Source of the DNA: Kitasatospora papulosa | GTDB lineage: Bacteria; Actinomycetota; Actinomycetes; Streptomycetales; Streptomycetaceae | Length of the DNA: 64,000 nucleotides | Assembly (NCBI RefSeq): GCF_000717245.1 | Contig: NZ_JNYQ01000005.1 | Span: forward strand, 1-64,000 | Reading direction: 5' to 3' | Shown here: one piece after another, positions 16,284 to 23,987 of the stretch | Position numbering within the stretch: position 1 is the stretch's first letter | Layout: each line of letters starts with the position of its first letter | The notes under the pieces: generated by a model | Databases searched by the model: none | Told to the model about the DNA's origin: nothing | Seen by the model: the letters and a program-made list of their open reading frames with translations, nothing else | Translations under genes and position numbers: made by a program

Positions 16284-17021
16284 TCAGACCGGCTTGTGCC
16301 ACACCGAGATGTGGCCGCCGGAGTCCTGGGTGAACGGTGTCCCCTCCCAGTCGGCGACCCGGCGTTCCAGCCGGAGCCCGGCGATCTTCGCCATGAGGTC
16401 GAGTTCCGCCGGCCAGGCGTAGCGCTGGCGGCAGCTGCCGCGGCGGTAGCCGCCGTCTTCCTCGCGGGTGAAGTGGTGCGAGACGAGGAGCTGTTCGACC
16501 AGGTCGAAGGTGTCGAAGCCGAGGTGCCGCTCGGAGACGTCGAACGGCACCGCGGTCTGCGTGGGTGGCAGGAGCCGCAGCGGTGGCACACCGAGCTCGA
16601 CGACGAACCGGCCGCCGGGTTCCAGGTGGCGTGCTGCGTTGCGGAAGCACTCGACCTGCTCGTCCTGGGTGAGCAGGTTCGAGATGGTGTTGTAGACGAC
16701 GTAGACCAGCGAGAACGTGCCGGGAACGACGGTGGTGGCCATGTCCCCGACGGTGACCGGGAGCCGGTCCGCGTCGATCTTGCGTCGTAGGACGGCTGCC
16801 ATGTGCTCGGAGAGTTCGATGCCGGTCACGGGTACGCCGCGTTCACGGAGCGGGATGCCGACGCGGCCGGTCCCGATGGCGAACTCCAGGGCCCGACCGT
16901 CGCCGGCGAGTTCGGAGAGGAAGTCGAGGGTCGGTCCGAGGAAGGCGGCGGTGGATCTCGGCGCCTCTTCGGTGTCGTAGCGGTCGGCGGTCGCGTGGTC
17001 CCACAGTTCGCTGCTCGTCAC
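16284..17021 (-). CDS. Class I SAM-dependent methyltransferase
   Basis: 245 residues. Motif I is LEFAIGTGRVGIPLRERGV (about residue 45-63), the Gly-rich SAM loop; VTGIELSEHM provides the acidic residue, and FSLVYVVYNTISNLLTQDEQ is motif IV. The fold is complete. The acceptor is unknown and no neighbour suggests one. It lies between hemD (convergent) and hemB (divergent, 142 bases away), where S. coelicolor-type genomes often differ, so it may be an insertion into the heme region. Confidence 0.83.
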   Translation of the reverse strand: MTSSELWDHATADRYDTEEAPRSTAAFLGPTLDFLSELAGDGRALEFAIGTGRVGIPLRERGVPVTGIELSEHMAAVLRRKIDADRLPVTVGDMATTVVPGTFSLVYVVYNTISNLLTQDEQVECFRNAARHLEPGGRFVVELGVPPLRLLPPTQTAVPFDVSERHLGFDTFDLVEQLLVSHHFTREEDGGYRRGSCRQRYAWPAELDLMAKIAGLRLERRVADWEGTPFTQDSGGHISVWHKPV

Positions 17022-17163
17022 GGGCGGGCACTCTGCCGGGTTCCCGGGGGTGCTGTCGACGTGTTTTCCGTCCGGTGCCGTGTCAGGGCGGTCGGACCCG
17101 GCCTTGTTTTTTCCGGCTGGGCTGTCGGTAAACCGGTGATGTGTGCGGGTCTAGGCTCGAAGG

Positions 17164-18159
17164 ATGACCGATTACGGAAACTTCCCCGGCTCGCGGCCCC
17201 GCCGGCTGCGGACGACCCCCGTCATGCGGCGCATGGTCGCCGAGACCCGGCTCGACCCTGCGAACCTGATCCTGCCCGCGTTCGTGCGCGAGGGCATCGA
17301 CGCCCCGGTCGCGATCTCGGCCATGCCGGGTGTCCAGCAGCACACCCTGGACACGCTGCGGAAGGCCGCTGTGGACGCGGTCGCGGCGGGCGTCTCGGGG
17401 ATCATGCTCTTCGGTGTCCCGCTGGACGAGAAGAAGGACGCCAGGGGCACGGCGGGCACCGATCCTGAGGGCATCCTCCAGGTCGGCCTGCGGGCGGTGC
17501 GGGAAGAGGTCGGCGACGACCTCGTGATCATGTCGGACCTCTGTCTGGACGAGTACACCGACCACGGCCACTGCGGGGTGCTGACCGAGGACGGCCGCGT
17601 CGACAACGACGCCACGCTGGAGCGGTACGCCGAGATGGCCCAGGTCCAGGCGGACGCGGGTGCGCACGTGGTGGGCCCCAGCGGCATGATGGACGGCCAG
17701 GTCGGAGTGATCCGTGACGCGCTGGACCAGACGGGCCACGAGGACGTGTCGATCCTCGCCTACACCGCGAAGTACTCCTCGGCCTTCTACGGTCCGTTCC
17801 GCGAGGCGGTCGGCTCCTCGCTCCAGGGCGACCGCAAGACGTACCAGCAGGACCCGGCGAACATCCGCGAGTCGCTGCGCGAGCTGGCGCTGGACCTGGA
17901 GGAGGGCGCCGACATGGTCATGGTCAAGCCCGCCGGGCCCTACCTGGACATCCTCGCCAAGGTCGCCGACGCCGTGGACGTGCCGGTCGCGGCGTACCAG
18001 ATCAGTGGTGAGTACGCCATGATCGAGGCCGCCGCCGAGAAGGGCTGGATCGACCGGGACGCGGCGATCCTGGAGAGCCTGACGGGCATCCGGCGCGCGG
18101 GTGCGCGGATGATCCTGACGTACTGGGCGACGGAGGTCGCGCAGAAGCTCGGGCGCTGA
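17164..18159 (+). CDS. hemB: Delta-aminolevulinic acid dehydratase (porphobilinogen synthase)
   Basis: 331 residues, condensing two 5-aminolevulinate molecules to porphobilinogen. The active-site lysines are in TAKYSSAFYGPF (near 203) and MVMVKPAGPYLD (near 256). The metal-binding loop is DLCLDEYTDHGHCG (C127, D129, C137): two of the three zinc cysteines of the E. coli/human type are kept and the middle one is Asp. It lies downstream of hemACD but in its own unit, separated by a divergent methyltransferase gene. A hairpin follows at 18183-18208. Confidence 0.95.
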   Translation: MTDYGNFPGSRPRRLRTTPVMRRMVAETRLDPANLILPAFVREGIDAPVAISAMPGVQQHTLDTLRKAAVDAVAAGVSGIMLFGVPLDEKKDARGTAGTDPEGILQVGLRAVREEVGDDLVIMSDLCLDEYTDHGHCGVLTEDGRVDNDATLERYAEMAQVQADAGAHVVGPSGMMDGQVGVIRDALDQTGHEDVSILAYTAKYSSAFYGPFREAVGSSLQGDRKTYQQDPANIRESLRELALDLEEGADMVMVKPAGPYLDILAKVADAVDVPVAAYQISGEYAMIEAAAEKGWIDRDAAILESLTGIRRAGARMILTYWATEVAQKLGR

Positions 18160-18182
18160 CGGCCCGGCACAGAGTCTCGGAG

Positions 18183-18208
18183 GCGGGTCACGACAGGTCG
18201 TGGCCCGC
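18183..18208 (+). terminator. Terminator of hemB
   Basis: A 12-bp stem with one mismatch (GCGGGTCACGAC with GTCGTGGCCCGC) starts 24 bases after the hemB stop codon. Confidence 0.65.
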
Positions 18209-18237
18209 TTCCGGCTGTCACGGACGCGGCGGCGTGA

Positions 18238-18400
18238 AACCCGGTGCTCGAAGCTCGGACTCCGAGCGCCGGGACTCGGGGGCCGGGCTTCGGGAGGGGT
18301 GTGTTCACCCTCCCGGGGGACGTTTCCGGTGGCGCGGGCCCGATGCTTGAGCTTCGGGACTCGGGCGGCGAGATACGGGCTTCGGGATTCGAGCGCCTTC
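18238..18400. repeat. Degenerate CGGGACTCGGG / GCTTCGGGA repeats
   Basis: Short G-rich words recur: CGGGACTCGGG occurs twice (near 18269 and 18354) and GGGCTTCGGGA twice (near 18284 and 18377), with related GAGCTTCGGGA. No open frame has coding character here. The stretch sits between the hemB terminator and the leader of the MarR-like gene, and looks like intergenic expansion or a decayed element. Confidence 0.5.
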
Positions 18401-18433
18401 TTTACCCGGTAGGGAGAAGAGGGTTCGGGTAAA
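18401..18433. repeat. Inverted repeat TTTACCCG...CGGGTAAA
   Basis: An 8-bp perfect inverted repeat (18401-18408 with 18426-18433) about 150 bases upstream of the MarR-like gene. It is AT-richer than its surroundings and could be an operator or hairpin. Function unknown. Confidence 0.5.
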
Positions 18434-18454
18434 CCTCCCCGACCTCCCTGACCC

Positions 18455-18484
18455 GTCACGATCAGCAAGTATGACTAATCGTGA
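18455..18484. promoter_or_regulatory. Operator-like inverted repeat GTCACGAT-N14-ATCGTGAC
   Basis: Perfect 8-bp arms (18455-18462 and 18477/18478-18484) with a spacer containing TATGACT, which could double as a -10 region. The repeat lies about 100 bases upstream of the MarR-like gene. A binding site for that protein or for the XRE regulator nearby is a reasonable guess only. Confidence 0.45.
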
Positions 18485-18533
18485 CCAACTTGCAGCGGAG
18501 TGTGGCGACTGCTTACGGTGCGGAAAACAGAAC

Positions 18534-18570
18534 GACCCCGACGCGGTGCTAGCAACACCAGGCCGGGGTC
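18534..18570 (+). promoter_or_regulatory. Two-step hairpin just upstream of the MarR-like gene
   Basis: GACCCCG (18534-18540) pairs with CGGGGTC (18564-18570), and inside it GGTG (18545-18548) pairs with CACC (18556-18559). The structure ends 15 bases before the ATG at 18586 and there is no good Shine-Dalgarno sequence between, so it could be a translational control element or a terminator of an upstream transcript. I recall similar hairpins before related Streptomyces genes but cannot check. Confidence 0.5.
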
Positions 18571-18585
18571 TTACCGCAAGATCGA

Positions 18586-19566
18586 ATGGACGATCCCGTG
18601 GCTATCCAGCAGAGTAGCTCCGCCCTGCGTACTCCCGCCTCCTCGCGCCCGTATCCGATGGCCAGTCCCGGCTACGGCAAGCGATCCGCGCCGGACCAAC
18701 AGCCGCGTCGCGCAGACGACTTCATGCTGCTGCCGCTGCGGGAGCGGAACATCGCCGGGTTCATCGACCAGCTTCCCGACGGCGCGGCGATGGACGTCAA
18801 GGGGCTGGCCAAGCAGTTGCCGCTCTACGGTCAGCAGGCGGTCGGTTCGGCCCTCAAAGCCCTGTCCGTCGCCGGGTATCTGCGCCGTGTGCGCTGTCTG
18901 GTGACCGGCGAGGGCGGCCAAGTGCGCTGGGTCTTCCGCACGTTCTGGTCCCGCACGGCGCGCGACAACGAGTGGTGGGGCGCGCTGATGGCTGCCGAGG
19001 TCCAGCGGACGGCTGTGCCCGAGCCCGTGGCGGTCGTTACCCCTGTTGCCCCTGCCGCAGCCCCGGTTGTGCCCGAGCAGAGGGCGCAGGAGCGGGAGCC
19101 GGTCGTGGGAGGACATTCACCCGCGTACGCGGCCCTGGCGCAACTCGGCCGCGTTGATGCCCGGCTGGCGCTCTCCGCCGCCGACTGTGCGGTCCTGGAG
19201 CCGTTGGCCGCCGAGTGGTTCACGCGTGGAGTGGACGCCGACTACCTCGTCCGGGCGCTTGTCGCCGGGCTTCCCGCCGGGGTGGGCTCGCCGGTCGGCC
19301 TCGTCCGCCGCCGCCTCACGGACAAGATCCCGCCTCAGGCGCCCACCGCGCCGGTGCCGCCCGCACCCGGTACGCCGGTCCGGCGGGTGATGATGGAGTG
19401 CACCAAGTGCGGTGTGCCCGGCCGCGCCGAGGCCCTGCCTGACGGCCTCTGCCGCGCCTGTCGGCAGCCGGATGAGGGGGCACCGGAGGTCCCCGTCGAA
19501 CTGCCCGCCGAACGGGACGTGCGTACCTACGTCGCTGAGCTTCGCGGCCTGCTCAAGGCCCCCTGA
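18586..19566 (+). CDS. MarR-like winged-helix protein with C-terminal zinc ribbon
   Basis: 326 residues from ATG 18586; GTG 18598 (MAIQQSS) is an equally possible start, and neither has a strong ribosome site. A winged HTH occupies about 50-130 (LLPLRERNIAGFIDQLPDGA, then KGLAKQLPLYGQQAVGSALK and LRRVRCLVTGEGGQVRWVFR). The middle is Pro/Ala/Val-rich. The C-terminal part has a helical block (LSAADCAVLEPLAAEWFTRG) and a putative zinc ribbon with CTKCG and CRAC. Such proteins are scattered accessory genes of Streptomyces, often close to XRE-DUF397 modules, as here. It is convergent with the DUF397 gene, 16 bases away. Confidence 0.7.
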   Translation: MDDPVAIQQSSSALRTPASSRPYPMASPGYGKRSAPDQQPRRADDFMLLPLRERNIAGFIDQLPDGAAMDVKGLAKQLPLYGQQAVGSALKALSVAGYLRRVRCLVTGEGGQVRWVFRTFWSRTARDNEWWGALMAAEVQRTAVPEPVAVVTPVAPAAAPVVPEQRAQEREPVVGGHSPAYAALAQLGRVDARLALSAADCAVLEPLAAEWFTRGVDADYLVRALVAGLPAGVGSPVGLVRRRLTDKIPPQAPTAPVPPAPGTPVRRVMMECTKCGVPGRAEALPDGLCRACRQPDEGAPEVPVELPAERDVRTYVAELRGLLKAP

Positions 19567-19582
19567 ACGCCTGCCCGTCCGG

Positions 19583-19825
19583 TCAGCTGCGGGCCGCGAA
19601 GGCGGCGAAGGCCGACCAGGTGGTGGGGGCGACGGTGAAGGTGGGGCCCTCGGGGTTCTTGGAGTCGCGGACGTGGATTGCGGTGGGGTGCGCGGCGACT
19701 TCGAGGCACGCCCCGCCTTCGCTGCCGCTGTAGCTCGACTTGCGCCAGTCGTAGGCGACTTCCAAGCAAGCCCCGCCCTCGTCGCCGCTGTAGCTGGACT
19801 TGAACCACTCAAGTGCGGTGCTCAT
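19583..19825 (-). CDS. Tandem DUF397 domain protein
   Basis: 80 residues with two copies of the DUF397 signature: WFKSSYSGDEGGACLEVA and WRKSSYSGSEGGACLEVA, then IHVRDSKNPEGPTFTV and a terminal WSAFAAFA. The first copy is truncated to its head motif, so this is a partial duplication. DUF397 proteins nearly always pair with XRE-DUF5753 regulators in Streptomyces (WhiJ- and AbaA-type loci, BldB-like functions) and are thought to counteract them. Its ATG overlaps the stop of the XRE gene upstream (ATGA), so the two are coupled. Confidence 0.88.
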   Translation of the reverse strand: MSTALEWFKSSYSGDEGGACLEVAYDWRKSSYSGSEGGACLEVAAHPTAIHVRDSKNPEGPTFTVAPTTWSAFAAFAARS

Positions 19826-20646
19826 AGCTCTCCTAGCAGCCGGTCCAGCAGGCCTTTCGTGTCCTCGATATTCAGAGCCTGCGTTCGCAGCATCGCATAT
19901 TTCTGCGCCAGGATGCTGACCTCATCCGGGTCGGCGACCAGTTGGCTGCCGCGCTGGGTTTCCGTGTAGCCGAGATGTTGGTAGTCCGGTGTTTCGAGCA
20001 GGATGAACGGGCCGTCGAGCGCCGCGTGAGTCTGGCGGCCGAGGGGCATCACCTGGAGTGTGATGCCCGGCAGAGAGGTGCAGGTGCGCAGGTGGCGGAG
20101 CGTATCCGCATACACCTCCTCACCACCGAGGCGGTCCCGAAGGATGGCCTCGGAAACGATGAAGCTGATGGTCGGCGGCACGGTGCGGTGCAGGATGCCC
20201 TGACGTTCGGTGCGCGCCAAGACCTGTGCTTCGATCTCGTCTTTGCTGATCACCGGAACCTTGCTGCGAAACACCGCCCGCGCGTAGCTCTCCGTCTGGA
20301 GCAGTCCCGGCAGTACCTGGTTCTCGAACCAGGACAACGCCAGCGCCTCCCGCTCCAGATCCATGTACTGCTCCGCCCAAGCCGGGATCAGGTCCACCTC
20401 CGGCATGTTGTCCACCGCCGTCTCCAGCGCCCCCTTCGTGTCCAGCAGCGCGTCCAGACGCCGGGCGAGGTCGGGGAGCAGTGCGCGGCGGCCCTGTTCG
20501 ATGGAGGCGATCGTCTCCACCTGTACGGCTGCCCGGTCCGCGAGCTGGGCCTGGGTCAGGTCCGCCGTGACGCGGAACAGGCCGACCAGCTTGCCGACGA
20601 GCTTCATGGCGGACGCGTTCCTGCGCTGCCGATTCCTGGGGTGCAT
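19822..20646 (-). CDS. XRE family HTH regulator with DUF5753 domain
   Basis: 274 residues from ATG 20646, which has GGGGAGG about 9 bases upstream; ATG 20607 is an alternative. The Cro/CI-type HTH is in the first 70 residues (DLTQAQLADRAAVQVETIAS then IEQGRRALLP). The DUF5753 part follows with YMDLEREALALSWFENQVLP then GLLQTESYARAVF, a motif typical of the family, and GITLQVMPLGRQTHAALDGP. It should be a DNA-binding regulator paired with the DUF397 protein. It is divergent from an HATPase gene at 20760, the usual three-gene layout of WhiJ-like modules. Confidence 0.9.
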   Translation of the reverse strand: MHPRNRQRRNASAMKLVGKLVGLFRVTADLTQAQLADRAAVQVETIASIEQGRRALLPDLARRLDALLDTKGALETAVDNMPEVDLIPAWAEQYMDLEREALALSWFENQVLPGLLQTESYARAVFRSKVPVISKDEIEAQVLARTERQGILHRTVPPTISFIVSEAILRDRLGGEEVYADTLRHLRTCTSLPGITLQVMPLGRQTHAALDGPFILLETPDYQHLGYTETQRGSQLVADPDEVSILAQKYAMLRTQALNIEDTKGLLDRLLGEL

Positions 20647-20759
20647 ACGGTGCGGCCTCCCCGCCCTGGTGCGTACTTCACACGTCGGCGACCCGTACAA
20701 GAGATCTGTACGTGCTCACCTACTGCTGAACAGTAGGCACAGAGAGTGACACTCGTCTC

Positions 20760-21161
20760 ATGAACGAGACGATGCAACTCTCGCTGCTCCGTGAGCGCTT
20801 CTGCCGGCGTGAACGCCGCTCGGTCGCTGCGGTACGGGAGTTCACGCGCGAGGCCGTGACCGACTGGGGGTTCGGGGCGCGGCTCGACGACGTGCTGGTG
20901 TGCGCGAGTGAGCTGGCGACCAACGCGCTGCTGCACGGGGTGCCGCCGGGGCGCGGGTATCTGGTCCGGCTGAGGCTGGAGGCGGGGGGATGCGCGCTGT
21001 CCGTGGAGGTGCACGACAGCGGGGTCGGGGTGCCTGCGGTGCGGCGGCCGGACGGTGAGTCGGGGCGTGGGCTGCTGCTCGTCGACGCGCTGGCCGATCG
21101 CTGGGGCGTGGGAGAGCGGGACCCGGGGAAGTTCGTATGGTGCGTGTTCACGAAGGCCTGA
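20760..21161 (+). CDS. HATPase anti-sigma-like regulator (SpoIIAB/RsbW type)
   Basis: 133 residues of the GHKL ATPase/kinase fold. The N-box is ASELATNALLHGVPPG (about 44-59), the G1 box is VEVHDSGVGVP, and G2 is GESGRGLLLVDALADRWGVG. Such short proteins either phosphorylate STAS antagonists or act with XRE-DUF397 systems. It is divergently transcribed from the XRE-DUF397 pair, with 113 bases between the starts, which supports the second role. It is convergent with the response regulator gene, 4 bases from its end. Confidence 0.86.
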   Translation: MNETMQLSLLRERFCRRERRSVAAVREFTREAVTDWGFGARLDDVLVCASELATNALLHGVPPGRGYLVRLRLEAGGCALSVEVHDSGVGVPAVRRPDGESGRGLLLVDALADRWGVGERDPGKFVWCVFTKA

Positions 21162-21165
21162 CGGT

Positions 21166-21825
21166 TCAGGACACCAGGCCCTGGCGGTAGGCGTAGACGA
21201 CCGCCTGGACGCGGTCGCGGAGTCCGAGCTTGGTGAGGATGCGTGAGACGAAGGTCTTGACCGTCTCCCGGCTGATCACGAGGGACGCGGCGATCTCGCT
21301 GTTGGAGAGGCCCTCCGCGATCAGGCGCAGGACCTCCAGTTCGCGCGGGGTCAGCGGGATGTCGGGGTCCGTGCCCCCGGTGGGCCGGATCCGGGCGGCG
21401 TACCGGCCCACCAGTTGCCGTGTCACGTCGGGGTCCAGGAGTGCCGCGCCGGCGGCCACGGTCCGGATGCCGTGGAGGAGCCGGTCCGGCGGGGCGTCCT
21501 TGAGGAGGAATCCGCTCGCGCCGGCGCGCAGCGCCTCGTAGACGTACTCGTCCAGGTTGAACGTCGTCACCACGAGCACCTTGACGGGGTGGGGCACTCC
21601 GGCGCCGGCCAGCAGGCGGGTGGCGGCGATGCCGTCGAGCACCGGCATGCGGATGTCCATGACCACGACGTCCGGGCGCACCTTTCCGGCGAGCTCGACC
21701 CCGGTCCGGCCGTCACCGCACTCGCCGGCGACCTCCATGTCCGGCTGTGCGTCGATGATCGTCGCCAGCCCGGTGCGGATCAGTACCTGGTCGTCGCAGA
21801 TCAGGACACGGACCGGCTCGCTCAT
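21166..21825 (-). CDS. NarL/LuxR-family response regulator
   Basis: 219 residues. The receiver domain has the acidic pair D11-D12 (VLICDDQVLI), phosphoacceptor D57 (VVVMDIRMPV) and the lysine of FLLKDAPPD near 107. The LuxR-type HTH covers about 150-210 (LTPRELEVLRLIAEGLSNSE, then SRETVKTFVSRILTKLGLRD). It pairs with the histidine kinase whose stop overlaps this start by 4 bases. The start ATG at 21825 was chosen over the much longer open frame because the receiver domain begins directly after it. Confidence 0.93.
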   Translation of the reverse strand: MSEPVRVLICDDQVLIRTGLATIIDAQPDMEVAGECGDGRTGVELAGKVRPDVVVMDIRMPVLDGIAATRLLAGAGVPHPVKVLVVTTFNLDEYVYEALRAGASGFLLKDAPPDRLLHGIRTVAAGAALLDPDVTRQLVGRYAARIRPTGGTDPDIPLTPRELEVLRLIAEGLSNSEIAASLVISRETVKTFVSRILTKLGLRDRVQAVVYAYRQGLVS

Positions 21826-22976
21826 GAAGGGCTCCCGGCGGGTATGCGGGCCCGTACGACGAACCCGCCGTCCGTCTGCCGACTCGCGCTGAAGTCGCCG
21901 CCCAGCACGTCCACGCGCTCGCGGAGACCGGCCAGGCCCCGTCCGCTTCCGCCGGTGGGCGCGGACTTGGAACCGGAGCCGTCCGTGCTGACCTCCACGG
22001 AGATCTCCCTTTCGCAGTGGCGCACCCGGACCGAAGTGGCGCTGCCGTGAGCGTACTTGAGGGCGTTGGTCAGGGACTCCTGCACCACCCGGTAGGCGAC
22101 GAGGTCGGCGCTGCCGGTCGCCTCGGCGGGTGTGCCCTCCTCGGTGAACTCCACCGGTTGCCCCGCCCGCCGCGTCTGTTCGACGAGGGTGAGGAGCCCG
22201 CCGACGGGCGCCGGTGGGGCCTGGGCGCCGTGGTCGGGGTTGAGCAGGTCGAGCAGGTGACGCAGGTCCGCGATGGCCAGCCGGCCGGTGTCCGTGACGG
22301 CCGACAGGCTCTGGTCGAGGCGGTCGGGTGAGGCGGTCAGATAGCGCGCGGCCTCGGCCTGGACGACCATCGCCGTCACGTGGTGGGTCACGACGTCGTG
22401 GAGTTCGCGGGCGATGCGCGCCCGTTCGGCGGTGCGGGTGTCCTCGGCGACGCGGCGGCGGCGTTCCGCCTCCACGGCCCGGGTGTGGCGAAGCCATACC
22501 CCGACGCCCCAGGCGAGTGCCACGGCCAGGTAGAACGTCACGAACTCGCTCGGCGGCTCGCCCGGGCCGAGCCGGTGGAGTGCGACCGACAGTGGGACGT
22601 AGGCCACGGAGAAGGTGATCGCGACGGCCCGCCGGTGGTGCTCCACGAGGGACGCCACGCTGATCAGCGCGATGGGCAGCGCGGTGCCCGCGAGCGTGTG
22701 GTAGCCGCGGAGCTGGTCGAGGGCGAAGCCGAGCGCCACCACGGTGAAGCAGCTGACCGGCCACCGCCGGCGCCCGGCGAGCGGGAGGCACTGGAGGGCG
22801 ATCGCCGCGATTGCCAGGGCGTCGAAGGGGCGGTCCGGCAGGCCACCGAGCTCCGTGCCGTTGCTGCGGAATCCCGGCAGGAACGACGCGGTGAGGAGCA
22901 GCAGGGCCAGCGGGGCGTACCAGAGTGCGGCGTCCGGCCTGCGCCACAGGTCAGGGATCCGCGGGAGTCCGGTCAT
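21822..22976 (-). CDS. Two-component sensor histidine kinase (HisKA_3)
   Basis: 384 residues. Residues 15-165 hold about five hydrophobic segments (for example WYAPLALLLLTASFLPGF, then FYLAVALAWGVGVWL), so it is membrane-bound with little extracellular domain. The dimerization/phosphoacceptor helix is ERARIARELHDVVTHHVTAM with H193. The ATPase part includes VQESLTNALKYAHG (N-box) and GSGRGLAGLRERVDVLGG (G2), although the G1 region DGSGSKSAP is slightly degenerate. It overlaps the response regulator and the CPBP protease genes by 4 bases each, forming a three-gene operon. Confidence 0.92.
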   Translation of the reverse strand: MTGLPRIPDLWRRPDAALWYAPLALLLLTASFLPGFRSNGTELGGLPDRPFDALAIAAIALQCLPLAGRRRWPVSCFTVVALGFALDQLRGYHTLAGTALPIALISVASLVEHHRRAVAITFSVAYVPLSVALHRLGPGEPPSEFVTFYLAVALAWGVGVWLRHTRAVEAERRRRVAEDTRTAERARIARELHDVVTHHVTAMVVQAEAARYLTASPDRLDQSLSAVTDTGRLAIADLRHLLDLLNPDHGAQAPPAPVGGLLTLVEQTRRAGQPVEFTEEGTPAEATGSADLVAYRVVQESLTNALKYAHGSATSVRVRHCEREISVEVSTDGSGSKSAPTGGSGRGLAGLRERVDVLGGDFSASRQTDGGFVVRARIPAGSPS

Positions 22977-23809
22977 CGGGGGAGTGTAGAGGTGGCGGTC
23001 GCCTTGCCGGTGCTGCGGCGGCGGGGCACCAGGTTGCCGCGCCGGTGTGCCAGCCACAGGAACGCGGCGGTGATCAGGACTCCGAACAGCACCGAGTAGA
23101 CGCTTCCCTCCGGGCCGAAGTTGCCGCCGGTGACCCATGCCGGGCCCGATGTGACCGTGTCCAGCAGGCCCTGCGGGGTGTCGTTGCCGGAGACCTCGGT
23201 GCTGAAGATGCCGGCCGCCGCGAAGTTCCAGCCGAAGTGCAGGCCGATCGGCACCCACAGGTTGCGGGTCGCGGCGTAGGCGGCGGCGAGCATCCCGCCG
23301 GCCTCGATCGCGATGGCGACGGCGCCCCACAGATCGGCGTTCGGGTTCAGCAGGTGCGAGGCGCCGAACAGCACCCCGGTCAGGGTCAGGGCGATCCAGG
23401 TGCCGGTCCGTTCCTCGATGATCCGGAACAGGACGCCACGGAAAAGCACTTCCTCGGTCACGGCGGCGGCCGCCATGAAGCCGATCAGCCCGACCGCGCC
23501 GCTCGGGGAGCCCAGGCCGTTTATCTCGTAGTGCGCGTTGACGTAGATGTTCGTGATGACGGCGCCGAACATCGCGACGCCGATCAGCAGCCCCCGGCCG
23601 AACGCGGGCCCGGCACCCTCGCGGGCCACTTCGGTGGACGGGCGGTGCTCCGTCCTGCGTACCACCCATCCGTAGACGAGTACGGCGACCACCGCAGTGA
23701 GCAGCCCCAGGACGAGTTGGAGCCACGGGCTGTCCTGGACGGCGCCGACGGCCTGACCGCCGATCATCGCGACCAGGACGGCGGCCAGCAGTTGCCGGAC
23801 GAATCTCAT
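22973..23809 (-). CDS. CPBP family intramembrane metalloprotease
   Basis: 278 residues with about eight membrane segments. The family motifs are AAVTEEVLFRGVLF (E119-E120, R124), GASHLLN with its His near 152, and HFGWNF near 196, all needed for a CAAX-protease/bacteriocin-processing-like (ABI) fold. It heads an operon with the kinase and response regulator; proteases of this type may process a membrane signal or confer self-protection, but the target is unknown. Confidence 0.9.
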   Translation of the reverse strand: MRFVRQLLAAVLVAMIGGQAVGAVQDSPWLQLVLGLLTAVVAVLVYGWVVRRTEHRPSTEVAREGAGPAFGRGLLIGVAMFGAVITNIYVNAHYEINGLGSPSGAVGLIGFMAAAAVTEEVLFRGVLFRIIEERTGTWIALTLTGVLFGASHLLNPNADLWGAVAIAIEAGGMLAAAYAATRNLWVPIGLHFGWNFAAAGIFSTEVSGNDTPQGLLDTVTSGPAWVTGGNFGPEGSVYSVLFGVLITAAFLWLAHRRGNLVPRRRSTGKATATSTLPR

Positions 23810-23987
23810 GAGGGCTCCTCGAACCGATGCGCGGCCGGGGTGCCGCGGCGCCTCGAACGCTACGGATCAGGCGCTCCGCGATCGTCACCTCACGGTGGAC
23901 ACCTGCGCGTAGCTCGCTCGGGGGACAGACGTCGCGAGATGATCAATTCGGTTGAGGGTGGAACCGGTTGCGGGGAGGATCGCCCGC

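Noticed and set aside
21166..22947. A 593-codon minus-strand open frame
   Set aside because: Only its last 219 codons (from 21825) encode a response regulator; the rest is out-of-frame with the histidine kinase gene that overlaps by 4 bases.
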